Assembly: GCA_026214975.1 (NCBI GenBank)
Contig: CM047808.1
Span: 56,322,583-56,386,582 of the forward strand
Source of the DNA: Gentiana macrophylla
Taxonomy: Eukaryota > Streptophyta > Magnoliopsida > Gentianales > Gentianaceae
DNA: 64,000 bases
Direction of reading: 5' to 3'
In this document: in pieces, positions 22,917 to 34,054 of the stretch
Position numbering within the stretch: position 1 is the stretch's first letter
Layout of the letters: every line of letters begins with the position of its first letter
Translations under genes and position numbers: made by a program
Notes under the pieces: model-generated
The model's input: the letters and a program-made list of their open reading frames with translations, nothing else
Told to the model about the DNA's origin: nothing
The model's database searches: none

Positions 22917-25052
22917 TGTAATATTCCGATTTTCGGAAAGTAGGCGACGTGTCTTTTGCGAAGACGAAATATTAGGTTCGGTTTCCTTTATTCGAGTTAA
23001 TTATTTTGGACATTATATATATATATTCTCAAAATTTTATATATGTAATTAAAAGGAAAATCAGTTTTGTGGTCAAGGGCAATTAAGGAAAATGGTTAAC
23101 TCTTTTTTAATGCTAAGACCTAACCTAATTCAGGATTTTCGCTTTGACTTCACCTTCCCCCTCCCCATGCGGCATTGTGAGGAGAGAAAGAGAGGAAAGA
23201 GGGTTCTTCACAATTCTAAGAGGTAGAGTTGATCGTTTTGACGGATTCTAGAATTTGACTCGGCGTAAAGAGCACAAAGATTTTGGCATCGATTTTGTGG
23301 GATTGCAGCAGCTTTTCGAGAGCGATATTGATCGGCTTTGGGGCTGCAAAAGGTAAGAGAAATAATCCTATGAATTCCATCATTAGCTATAAGGAATTGA
23401 TCATGTTTTAAGACGCCTTGGTGTTAGAAATATGAATCCTTGTTTTGGTTAATGACTATAATTGTTATAGTACGTTTAGATGGGGATTTTGTGTTGTTGT
23501 GTGGATTATTTGCTTTGTTTTGGGTTGAATTACGATCCGGAAATCGCATGGTGATGAAGTTAGGGTTCCAAATAACCAGGTGGACGGGCGTCCGGTATTC
23601 AGGACGGGCGCCCAGCCTTGGTCTTTTCTCGCACGGGCGCCTGGCTTATCCGGACGGGCGTTTGAGGGGTAATTTACATTCGTGATTGAAATGGTCTTCG
23701 CGGGCGGGCGTCTCGAGTTTAATGGACGGGCGCCCATCTTTGGACGGGCGCCCATAGGGTTCGACGGGCGCCCAGGGGTCTTAAACGGGCGCCTAGCTTG
23801 TTTTGCCCTTTCTTTCTTTGTGGGTTGTTGTTCACCTTATATACATGATTTATCTTTATGAACCCTTATACATGATATGTTAAAATGGTATAAATATAGA
23901 CAAGCTCTGAATTGAGTTTCGATTCGCTCAGCTTAAAACACCGAATGTACTCTTAAAGGGAGTTGAAGTTCGGATCCGCTCGGAAGAACATGATAGGCTT
24001 GTGCTTTGATGAATTAGCATTCATCAATGTCTGTGGTATGTGCTAGGACTTGTCCGTGTCTAGTGGTCTAGGAAGAGAGTAGTATGTGTGAGGAGATTAT
24101 TTGAAAATACTTAGGTTGGCTAGTTAATAACTTAATAAACAACGTATGTGACTAGTAAAAGATTAAACAACATGTCTCTCTTGGCTAGGCACTGTGCTAA
24201 ATCGCGATGCGTGTGCTACCTCTGAAGGTGGAAGAACTTCGTAGGTCAAAAGACCCTAAGTACGGAGGGACTCTGCTGAGGTGTGCGTGCTATCGGAGTC
24301 TACCTTTTCTAGACTTCGTGGGTATTGGTGTGATCCACTGATATGTTGCAAAAGAGTGTTCCCAAGGTAGAAGAACTCAGAGGTCAAAGACCCTAAGTCT
24401 GAGGGGACTCTGCTTTGAGGGGATCTTGCCGTAGTGCCCTTGAGTGCGGTTGTAACATAGATAGGTTAAGTTAGAAACAGTTAGTCACAACGTGTTGATG
24501 AGCATGAAGTGAACCCTAGATTGAGTTGGTCTCATTTAATCAACTAATTGAATAAATGTCTATTCGTTATAACTATGATTGTTTTCATAGCTTCTCTTTC
24601 TTTCTAAGTACGTTGTACTTACCTCGAATGCATACTTTTTCTATGTGTTTGGGGACGAGAAGACGAACAGGTTTTCGAGGAAGAGTTTGACAACGACGTC
24701 TGACGCCGCTCGTTGAAGAATCAAGATGTTTCTTTTCTGCTTTTCTTTGGTTGTACTTTCCATACTTTTGAGGTAGACTACCGTTTTTGACGATTTGTCG
24801 TAGTTTGTCTTTTGGGATTTTCGTACTTTTCCAAATGTAATAATTTACATTTCTACCCTTTAGATTTCTTTTCTACTCTTAAATTTTTTTTTTTTTGGAG
24901 AATTTTATATACCCGAGTTTTGCTTCCGTTTTGCCTTTTATTTGATACGACGTAGTAGAGGCTTACGTATAAAATGAATTTACTTTTATTTTATACGTGC
25001 CGAACGTTCTTTTTCCGGATAAGGACTCGGTGTCCGGGAACGGGGCGTTACA
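22917..25052 (+). repeat. 3' LTR of Tekay/Del-type element
   Basis: 2136 bp, tgtaatattccg to gcgttaca. The GACGGGCGYC array is at 23581-23800. Compared with the 5' LTR there are many short indels clustered at CAG, CTG and GC-rich spots, e.g. agaactctgtaggtc (17124) against agaactcagaggtc (24371). Confidence 0.92.
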
Positions 25053-25263
25053 TTAATAGCTCGACGGATACTTAATCTCTCAAATAATGGTGATTTAGTT
25101 TTTTGTGTTTTGTGTTAAATAAAAAAGGGCTTTTTAGACAATAGCTAGCTAGGGTTGGTTTGTGTTCCAACTATATATTTCTGTACTTGTGCACCCGAAA
25201 AAATCAAGGGAAAAATAATAAGAAAGTTTTCCTTCAGTCTTGTTTATCTTTTTCTTCAAGTGT
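25053..25263 (+). repeat. TSD of gypsy, rest of copia 3' LTR, TSD of copia
   Basis: ttaat at 25053-25057 repeats 15657-15661. Copia LTR positions 143-343 fill 25058-25258 and end tttttcttca. agtgt at 25259-25263 repeats 10799-10803. Both nest levels close exactly. Confidence 0.92.
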
Positions 25264-25459
25264 GTCTAGTCCCTGTGGGATTGCCGTTTTAATTCGCTAA
25301 CTATACAGCGATTGGATTAGAATTCTTGCTGTATCGTGACTTTCATGCGATCTAAACTTATGGGGACACAGCTGAACTACTCGGTTACATGACAAGTCAA
25401 ACTGACCGAACTTGTGACCAATCACTTACCCCATTCTGCCAATAAAGGGGAAAGTAATC
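25264..25459. other. unclassified repeat-like DNA, right part
   Basis: Continues the sequence interrupted at 10803. Carries gtctagtccctgtggg and the repeated phrases tatacagcgattgg and cttgctgtatcg. No coding signal. It borders SIRE-type debris near 25460. Confidence 0.3.
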
Positions 25460-25938
25460 CAGCTCAAGCAAGCAAGATGGAAGAACAAAAAAAAGTATGA
25501 TGATGCTGTTGCTGAACTCAGGAAACCTGCTCTTGGAAGAGTAACCTTAACAGATGACTTGTACAAAGAATATAAAGCAGCATATCATCCCAAAAAGAAG
25601 CCATAGTATGATATGTCAAAACTTGTAGGAGTTAATTTCTATTTGAGATCAAAAGTTTTTAAAGAGAAAAATAAATTGTAAAGAGAACTGGAGAGGCTAG
25701 AATGACAAAGAGGGGAGAAGAAGCTTCAATCAAAACACAAGTGGAATTTTATAATGAATTTATATGTCATTATGCAGCGCATGGTATGTAAATATATGAA
25801 AAAACCCTTAAACTGGAAAATGCATGGAAAACATGGAAATTTTATCATACTTACATACACTTTTCAGCACTTGAAAGACAACAGGAAGAGCTAAGAAAAA
25901 ATGAAGCAGAAGTAGCAAAGCAATAGAAGAAGAGCTGA
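25460..25938 (+). pseudogene. envelope-position gene fragment of a SIRE-type element
   Basis: Readable as DDAVAELRKPALGRVTL, DLYKEYKAAYHPKKKP, LVGVNFYLRSKVFKEK, then TQVEFYNEFICHYAAHG and a Lys/Glu-rich C-terminus ending near 25938 (ERQQEELRKNEAEVAKQ). Several stops interrupt it. It parallels the C-terminal part at 3800-4195 (LLKEFKDVYGARRKPYQDM there; DLYKEYKAAYHPKKKP here), so it is the same gene from another SIRE-type copy. The rest of that element is absent. Confidence 0.55.
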
Positions 25939-26102
25939 AGCACCTAGACATTTCATTATTTTCTACGTCATGTTGTTTTTACTTTTCACTAGACTATAAT
26001 AACTTAAATGTTGCTTTCAATGAAGAGGAGGTTTGATTTTATTCGGTTTTTATCCTTTTGCATAGCCTTTGAGGGTATTGGCATCCTCAAAAAGAGGGAA
26101 AT

Positions 26103-27160
26103 TGTTAGAAATAATTAGCTTTTGATGATGAGAGCTTGACTAGGTGATCTAGATGCAAGAAAAAAAGATGTCTATAAGTGAATGTATAGATATTGTATTG
26201 GTTAATCAGTCAAGCCCTGTAATAGATAGCTGATAGGATCTTAGTAGACGAGGATCAATTTTAAAAATCTTAGTAGAGTCTAGGATCCGAAGAAGTTCTG
26301 AGCTGAAGGCTGAGGGAACAAACTCAGTAGAGAAGATTTGAAGTCTGAGGGTTCAAACTCAGTATTGAAGACTAGATAAAGGCCGAGGGTTCAAACTTAG
26401 TAATGAAGATTAAAATTCAATGCTATATAGTTAAACTTCAGGTATGTCTGTGATGGCATGAATTAACTTTACAAGTCTTATGTATAAGGATAGAGTTTCG
26501 TTAAAATATGATGATAAGTTCCTAGTATATGAAATATTGTGTACTATAGTGTACTCGGATCTCATAAAAATAACATTAGATGCAAATACTAGATTATCCA
26601 ACTGAGCTGAATAGAACCAATAAAAGCATAGTAGTCAGTTAAGCTGAGTAGAGCTTAACTTTTTTAGCCGAGCAAAATCAAGAGCTGAGTTGCAAGAGCA
26701 CAAGTACTACTAGTCCTTTATCCAGATTATTTTAAGACACAAATGTAGATAAGGATTAATTATGGACGTCTGATCAAGCATTCAATCAATGGCCCAATGT
26801 AAATGATGGTTTCTTGGATTCACAAATTTTAGGGTGGTCCAGGTGCAAGTTTTGGACCACCATGTTATCAATTCGAAACGAATTCATTGGTGGTTGTATT
26901 CTACAAGTTGGGCCCAATTTAAAAAAACATTTCCTATTGGTTGAGGACCACCAAGTAGGATTTGCACCTGGACCAACCTAAAATTCTGTCAAGGATTTAG
27001 GTACTACAATAATCAAGGAATGTCATTGATTGTTACACTGTCATTCTTAGGAGGACACTAACAAAGAATCAAACAATACATAATTACAAAGGGGGTAAGC
27101 AAGCATACCCAAATCTAACATTTGATATGTTCCTATAAATGTAGGACTTAACAACCAAAA
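26103..27160 (+). repeat. SIRE-type LTR A, first part
   Basis: Follows the purine run aaaaagagggaaat and starts tgttagaaataattagc. Contains the 'ggctgaggg...caaactcagt' repeats (26310-26410) and gtctgtgatggcat. A TATA box (tataaat) lies at 27134-27140. It stops at 27160, right after the TATA box, where another LTR begins; the sequence appears to resume at 28847. Confidence 0.65.
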
Positions 27161-28846
27161 TGTTGGAAATTAATCTTATGTTTTGATGATTATTCATCGA
27201 TTGTTTAATTATTCTTTTATATCCCATTGATGAAGTGTCATAACTAGCTGTTATTGTGCAAAGCAAAAATATGTCTAGAGCTAAATGTATAGGATTTATT
27301 AGAGTCTGATCATTATATAAGTTAAATCCGACAGGTACTATAATAGAAAAGGTCCAAAAACTGAGAAACTGACTTTAGATGGATTACTGAGTATACACAT
27401 CAAACTGAAGTCTGAAGAAGGTAAGTTCACCGAGGGATCAAACATGGTTGGCTTATCTAGAATCTGAAGGCTGAGGGGACAAAATCAATTTATGAAGGCT
27501 GAGGGACACAGACTCAGTTATTGAAGGCTGAAGAACTGAGGCTTCAAACTCAGTTTATGAAGACAAAATCCGAGACTGTAAAGTTAGATTTCAGGTAAGT
27601 TTTTGATGGCCTGAACTAACTTTATAGATCTCGTATGAAGGCCTAAGATACATAAGGACAATGATATTTTAGATGAAATGGATTTATATGGTGTACTCTG
27701 ATCAAGTTAACAAAGAAGAGTACTAAGTTTTGAAGAAGAGTATAAAAACTCAGTTAATGCTCTATATCAGTTATAAAACTGAGAATGAGTAAGTAAGTTT
27801 TATATCAGAACGTTGAAGATATATCAATCTGATTGGTCAACAAAGTATTATTAGTGACACTGACATATAACGGATAGTTAGCCGGACCACCAACGGTTAT
27901 GAAGATTCAAATTGAAAATTGGAAAAACCCTATCAATGGACCACATTTACTTCAAGATGAAGTGCGGAGTTCTAAGTATAAATCTATTAAGAAAGATTCA
28001 AATAAGGGAAAGTGAATTAAAGGAACTTCTGCTATATGCTATATTGCAAAATAAAGATCAAGAAATCTTAAGTGCTCAAGAACCATAAAAATAAACTTCA
28101 TGATCTACACTTGAGGAATTCAGAACTTACTGTGTTGATAATATACATTCAGAAGAAGAAGCTCATTTCACAAGTTGAATAATAGTTATTGACTCAAATC
28201 TCAACTTTGATTTCATCAAAGGTTTAGACTATGAAACACCAAGACGGTGTGAAGGACAGTTAAGGTGCAGTCAGGAAGACCGTGTTTGTGATGAGCTGGT
28301 GAAGAGACAATCTTACCCTCTAAGGACCAGTGGAAGCAGTTGAGGAGCAGCATCCAACTTGTTCTTTGATTGTGTAGATAGTGAAGCTATAGGAATTAGC
28401 AAAAGATTTTTGTTTAGGACTTTTTGTAACCAAGCTAACTCAAGAAGTTCTAGTGAAATTTCCTCCGACATCACACGAGAAGAGAGGACTGACAGTATTA
28501 CACCACATGGAACCTTTATACGTTTTGTGTTATTTACTTTATGTACTTTACACACAGTATTCATTATTGTGGTTGTTCCTTTTACTTAATTAACACCAAT
28601 CATTGAGTAAGCACAACATATTTCATGTAAAACTGATAACTGAAATTATCATACAAAGGACTTAATCTGCAGCTGGTAACTCAAGTTGAGCAAAAGTCAG
28701 TTGACCTTTACTCAGCTCGGTTAGCTTAAACTCACACAAGTTTAAAACAGAATCTAGCTTTAGTTTAAGTTTCATGTTTTTGGTGACAAGTTTATTCCCC
28801 CCCCCCCCCCTCTAAACTTATGTTTAACCTTTTCAAGGGACTAACA
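27161..28846 (+). repeat. SIRE-type LTR B, solo and nested in LTR A
   Basis: 1686 bp, from tgttggaaattaatc to ttttcaagggactaaca, close in length to the LTR at 4410 (1713 bp). It has a TATA box at 27977 and a C-rich run (28798-28810). No internal domain follows, so it looks like a solo LTR left by recombination. The flanks (caaaa before, agaag after) do not form a clear duplication. Confidence 0.65.
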
Positions 28847-29585
28847 AGAAGAAACAACGATTTTACTTCAATTTTTGAGCAATTTAAGCATTCAGTTGAC
28901 TTCTAAGTTCTCTGAACATTTTCCTAAAGCATTCATTGTAATATCAAGAAAACTTCAAGTGCTGCATTTCATACAGATCGATCAAGAAGTCAACATTTTA
29001 AGCTAATATATTCAAACATCAAACCTTGTTTTACAAAGTGTTTAAAGTACTGAAGCACAATAGTGTGTGAAGGACTGTGGTCGGGTGAATCATGGCGTCT
29101 GAGAAAATGCGGAGTTTTTGTGGTGGAGTTGTTCAAAAGGCAATACTACCCTCCAAGGAACAGTGAAAAAACTTCAGTAAAGCTACAGAGACAACTGTGA
29201 AGGACTGATTGTTCAGATGTGAAGATGAGCAGAGAATAGCCAAGGACAATCTTCTTTGAATACATTGTATATGCGAAACCAAAAAACAATTGTGAATTCC
29301 ACCAACATAACATGAGAAGAGTGGACTAAGGAATTACACCATGTTGAACAACTGTATACCTTAGTGCATTAACTTTATGCACTTTATTTTCTGCATTTCA
29401 TTATTTAGTCAAGCAGCTTACCATAGCACAACACCAAACAGAGCATTTCTAAGTACTTAAACACTTATCATTTAATCAACTCATCAAGCTTCAAAACAAC
29501 AATATTTAAAGGATTTTAATCCATTGCATAAACACAGCAGAACTGAGCCAGTCCTCTAATAATTTAAGCTTGATCGGCCTCACTA
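28847..29585 (+). repeat. SIRE-type LTR A, resumed 3' part
   Basis: Carries landmarks of the R-U5 part of SIRE LTRs: gaaggactgtgg, gtggtggagttg-like, ctaccctccaaggaacagtg, then 'gagaagagtggact..gaattacacca' (29308-29340), each with a counterpart in LTR B (28250-28510) and in the LTR at 4410 (5560-5780). The end is lost near 29585. Confidence 0.6.
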
Positions 29586-30560
29586 GGTTTCCAATCTAAC
29601 CAGCAGAGTACCGGGTCGAATGTAGTCTAGATCGGTGAGTCAAGGTCGTATCCACAGGGAGAAATCTCAATTGAGTACCAATGTGGCCCAAACATCTAGT
29701 CTAGGTTTATCCATAACTCAAGAAGTGGAATCTTAACCAACTACAAGGAAAAATAATGAAAAGCTAACTAACAGTGTGATTAACTAAAACTGCAATGACT
29801 CGAACGAACAGGAAATGATATGAAATAAGATGGCTTGGGTGATGTTCCAATGAAGTAGATATGAGGTCTTGTGACTACTCGGAATCAAGCTTCACTAACG
29901 AGTTCTCAACACATTCAAGATGCAATTCACTATGTTAACATAAATCGATCTCTCGCTTCAACAAACTATAACCAAACATCCATCTATCAGCTAGGACTAG
30001 ATTTGAATGAATGGCTACGCATTAAAGTTTTATGAATTGCCTAATATAAGATTAGGTAACACACACTTTAGAAATCAATTCTATCCCTAGATGATTTTAC
30101 TAAGTGCTCATGGTGACTAGTGTCCATGCCGATTCTTACAATTACGCCTCGAATCAACACTAAGATGATGCAATTAGTCACGAATTAATCACACATTTGA
30201 AGATCAAATTGAGAACATTCAACAATACCCAACTTGAATCCAAGCAATTACAAGATTTCTAGCTCATTTTCTCATCACCCAAGCCACAATGAACTTAGCT
30301 ACACATAATTAACACAATAGCAAAGCAATTCATACCATCTAAAACCATTAAAACAACGAGTTAAGTTAAAAACGAAATTGTACCTCAATTGAGTGTAATA
30401 CATTAAAAAAGCTCAAATACCATGAAGATTCACCAAGAAGATGGTCAATTATCCATTGTAGATTAAAGCCCAAACAACAGATGACTCGAATGGAAGGGTT
30501 GAGCACCCATTTCTCGCTCAAAATAGTTCCAGGTCGAAGACCCTGGTTTTTTGTTCCCAG
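29586..30560 (-). repeat. unclassified dispersed repeat (minus)
   Basis: No reading frame. The minus strand carries tccctgtggatacgacc (complement of about 29648-29664), the same phrase as gtccctgtggg at 25268, suggesting a shared repeat family with 9081-10803. Boundaries are approximate. Confidence 0.3.
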
Positions 30561-30678
30561 GAGTACCCTTTGTTTCCCAGCTAATAATCCAACTCCTCTT
30601 AACTAACTAATATTATAATATTATTTTTTCTTCTCTTCATTTCCATTCTAATAAATCCCAGGAAATGGTAAAACTAAT

Positions 30679-30679
<1 letters not shown>

Positions 30680-30746
<67 letters not shown>
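30680..30746. repeat. (AC)n(AT)n microsatellite
   Basis: About 9 AC units followed by about 24 AT units. It lies between the repeat block and a gene-like region. Confidence 0.95.
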
Positions 30747-30749
<3 letters not shown>

Positions 30750-30769
30750 AGAGACAAAAGCTGCCAAAT

Positions 30770-31111
30770 TGACCCGTTTTGTCCAATTGACCAGCCCCAT
30801 ACCCGCCTTTCAACACACGTTTGGCAAAAAAATTTTCCTGTTATACCACGTTTTCCTCGCTTCTTCCTCACTTCTTCTTCACTTCTTCATCGGTTATCTT
30901 CCCCACGACCACCATCTCCTCCATCAAAACCACAAACAGGAGGATAACTCCCAGTCCTCTATGCCAATATATCAAACGCGTTGTGGCCTGGACGCCGACC
31001 AAGAGGTTTAAACTAATTTCACCGGTGATTCAACGTCGTCTGTCTCCTCTTCTTCCTTTTTGTTCTCCATTATTTCCAAATTCTGATCGCCGATTTGATG
31101 CAATCCAATGG
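30770..31111 (+). pseudogene. possible 5' exon of a host gene
   Basis: A CT-rich stretch (30850-30900) like a plant 5' UTR, then a 97-codon open frame (30821-31114) with DRRFDAIQW at its end next to a donor-like site (caatg|gtaaat, about 31110). Composition differs from the transposons. The product is not recognised, and linkage to the exons at 38312-39435 is only by order and strand. Confidence 0.25.
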
Positions 31112-32126
31112 TAAATACAACTTTCTTAATTCACCTTTCCTCTCTCTAAAAGTATAGGTTTCTTCTCGATTTTTCTGAATCTAATTTGGTCTTTTACCTC
31201 ATAGGACGCCTGACCAACTGTTTCATAATTACGCTAAAAATATTTATCCTTTTTTACATTGAGAATTATTTTACGGAAGAAATGTCTTCGTGCTTAGGTT
31301 TTCTGCTCGATTTTTTTTTTTCCCGTTTGTGGGTGTGGAATTTATTCAAACTAATTGTGAGTAAGTTTTAATAGCTGGTTTGCAGGTAGGTACATTATAT
31401 ACTCTCCTAATCTCCTTAAGCTTTTTCTGCAGTAGTGAAATGGGATTTATGTCTTGTAAAGCAGTGAAATGGGATTTATGGGGAAGGACAAAAAGAAAAT
31501 TCAGGGTTTAGTTTGATGTTTTTAGGGTGGCAATTTACGGTGGGAGATGGGGTGGGGGGTTGGGGGATAAAGATGGGGATTGAGGTGCAGCCATGTTATT
31601 AAAAATATGTCTCCCCTCGCGCTTCATCAGGAGCACGACGTTCAGAATCGTGTCTCTGCTTACAACTTCCTATCCTACCCTATCTTATTATCATCCCTTT
31701 CCTGCCATTCTCATCCCCTTTTTCAATCTCCACCTCATATGTGGTCTTTTTAATACATGTTTGGAACAAACATATTATGCTTTGACCAACATTTGAGGTG
31801 CTTTTAATTGAAAGAGTAAAGATGTCCACTTATGGTGTCAGATGTAAAAGACTTCCACTTATGGTGTAATAGTTGATTCTCTACGGTTTGTTGTTTCATT
31901 TTTCAGGGATCGGTTGTTTTTTGGTGTCTTGGCTGGAGCATTCACCCACGGGGCTTACTTAGTGTATCATTTTCGAAAATGCTCTTGAATGTTGATTTCC
32001 AATCTGTGTTCGTATGCATTTTGCCTTTGGGGTGATATTCTTTGAGTTATTTAATTTGTTTAGCAATATTAGGGAATCCTTGATGGGATTCCAAGATATT
32101 TGTTTGTAGGCATATGAATTAGCTAA
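31112..32126 (+). other. intron-like sequence, no transposon recognised
   Basis: T-rich, with short homopolymers, two near-identical phrases 'gcagtgaaatgggatttatg' type (31430-31480) and two of 'cacttatggtgt' (31827, 31857). It ends with a possible exon start (ttgtag|gcatatgaatta, 32104-32120) cut by the LTR element that follows. Confidence 0.3.
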
Positions 32127-32628
32127 TGACGATACCGAATATCGCACCTCCACGTGGCGTCACGAGATTGTCCTCCTGAAATGAGAATAAGTGATAGTCC
32201 AAGGGTCGAGTTACGAGTTGAGACATTGACAACCGACGTGATCAGAGAACCGAGACGATGGGCCCATCTCGATACGGCAAGTCGGAAATCTCGGGGTGCG
32301 GACAAAGTCCACTCTAACACGCAGGCCCATTATCTATGTGGTTCCTTGCATAAGTGGGTAAAGCCCATATAAGCTGGTAAAAGCCCAAAGAGCTAATACT
32401 GTATTTTACCCAAACCGACATGGTTTAGGGTTAGGGTAATGAACTCCTTATAAATATACACTTCCAGGAACTACGTGTGACTTGATTCCTGGACAATTAC
32501 AGGATACGTAGGCAACCTGAGAGAGACTCTCAGGCTCAGTCTAAAATCACCCCCAAAATCATCCTTGATTCGATCTTCCCTAGATTAAATTGACCCGAAA
32601 TTATACATGACAAAATCCAGCATCGTCA
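32127..32628 (+). repeat. 5' LTR of LARD-like element
   Basis: 502 bp, tgacgatacc to cagcatcgtca. TATA-like tataaatatac is at about 32450. The following sequence ttggtgctagaaggaggg (32629 on) is in the position of the primer site but is not of the tRNA-iMet type. About 97% similar by eye to the 3' LTR. Confidence 0.88.
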
Positions 32629-32729
32629 TTGGTGCTAGAAGGAGGGCCTTCTATCGGTGATGGATCAAGGAGTGATGGTGATCATGTTAATGGCAAAATA
32701 AGGCAAAAAAACGCAGCGAGATCGGCGGC

Positions 32730-33640
32730 TAATTTATGGAGTTTGAACCGTTGAAATGAAAATTCCTCCGGTCAAATCGAAGAAAAGTGAGGGAAGAACG
32801 ATCCCTCAAAATTTTAGACCGATCAGAGTTCCTTTAATTGCCCGATCGTCGTCAAGAAGTTGCTGTCGTATCAAAAACGCAGCAGAACCCTAATTGGGAG
32901 CAGACAGGTCGGCAGCCTATTGCCGCCAATTGAACCGTTGGAAAAACGATTCCACCGGTCATAATCAAGGATTATCAGGAACGAATATGACCTAAAAGTT
33001 TCAGGGCGATAAGAGTTCGTTTAATTGCCCGATCGTCGCGAAGAAGTTGCTGCTGTATTATAGAAACGCAGTTAGTAACCCTAATAAGCGCTTTGGTCGG
33101 CGGCCTGTTTCAAATTCAATTCAACTGTTGGAATGAAAATTCCTCCTGTCATATTAAATAATACATAGAGAAGAACAATCTCTAAAAATTTCATGCCGAT
33201 CGGTCTCCGTCTTGATGCCCGATCGTCGCCAAGGAGCTGCTACTGTATCAAAAGACGCAGCAGAACCCTAATTGTCAGCAGGCAAGTCGGCAGCCTTTTG
33301 CTGCCAATTTAACCGTTGCAACAACAATCACACCGGTCAGATTCAAGAGTTATGAGGACCGAACGATTCATCAAAATTTCAGACCGATCGGAGTTCGTTT
33401 GATTACCTGATCGTGACAAGGAAGTTGTTGTAGGGCACCAAAAAAGTAGCAGGATTCTGGACAGCAGCAGCCAGTGCGGAGGCTTATTCCCGGAGATTGA
33501 GCCGCCGAAAGAAAAATGCCACCAGTCACAATAAAGAAAAGTGAGGGAAGAGCGATCCCTCCAAATTTCGTGCCGATCGGAGTCCGTTTCAAGGTCTGAT
33601 TGCCACCGGAAAGACACTGCTGTGGCGCCCGAGAAAGCTG
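32730..33640 (+). repeat. array 1: about 187 bp unit, five copies
   Basis: The landmark cccgatcgtcg or its variant recurs at 32841, 33028, 33218, 33405 and 33594, a spacing of 187-190 bp. Each unit also holds 'cgcagcagaaccctaattg', 'cggcagcctattgc' and 'gattccaccggtca'-like phrases. Copies are well diverged, so the array is old or fast-evolving. Confidence 0.85.
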
Positions 33641-33870
33641 CGAATTATCTACCGTATCTAGCTATCCACGAAGTGAGTTCTCGAGCTCGAAGGATTGAGC
33701 CGAGCTCTTTAGCTCTCCAGGTTCTTACAATCATTATTTAAAATTCTTATACACTTTGTAAGTCTTTATTATATGTGTAATGCTTTTTTATCACAATCAC
33801 ATTGCACCACAAAAACTTGAGATATCGAGCACCGGCATTCGAGCTCTACGGACTCGTCTTGCCCTAAATC

Positions 33871-34015
33871 CGAGCTCGACTCGGCATCATATATGTAGCT
33901 CACCGATGGGCAAATCTTTAATAAGTCCGAGCTCGACTCGGCATCATATTTAGAGCTCACCGATGAGCAAATATTTAATAAGTCCGAGTTCGACTCGGCA
34001 TCTTATCTCGGAACT
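33871..34015 (+). repeat. array 2: 57 bp unit, about three copies
   Basis: cgagctcgactcggcatc recurs at 33871, 33928 and 33985, with 'agctcaccgatgagcaaat' between. Confidence 0.8.
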
Positions 34016-34054
34016 ATTTTATTTGGGAACTCTCATAGTCGAGCGTGGCGGGAT

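Larger units (their letters stand above)
15662..25052 (+). mobile_element. Tekay/Del-type Ty3/gypsy chromovirus (nested)
   Basis: Inserted into the copia 3' LTR with 5 bp duplication ttaat (15657-15661 and 25053-25057). LTRs of 2134 bp (15662-17795) and 2136 bp (22917-25052) start tgtaatattccg and end gcgttaca. The interior, about 5.1 kb, holds gag, protease, RT, RNase H, integrase and a C-terminal chromodomain, in gypsy order. Long LTRs and the chromodomain after integrase suit Tekay/Del. The coding region has many short frameshifts. It must be younger than the copia host. Confidence 0.92.
10804..25258 (+). mobile_element. Ale-like Ty1/copia element carrying a nested chromovirus
   Basis: The element is complete: a 5' LTR (10804-11146), a tRNA-Met primer site, gag, protease, integrase, RT, RNase H, a polypurine tract and a 3' LTR split by the gypsy insertion (15520-15661 plus 25058-25258). 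Without the insertion it is about 5 kb, usual for the Ale/Retrofit group. The short LTR and a gag-pol ending just before the LTR also fit. By eye the two LTRs are identical over 343 bp, so insertion should be recent, yet the polyprotein is frameshifted. The LTR starts TA rather than TG. Confidence 0.9.

Noticed and set aside
30679..30871. Minus-strand open frame over the (AC)n(AT)n microsatellite
   Set aside because: The IYIYIY/CVCV translation is just the dinucleotide repeat.
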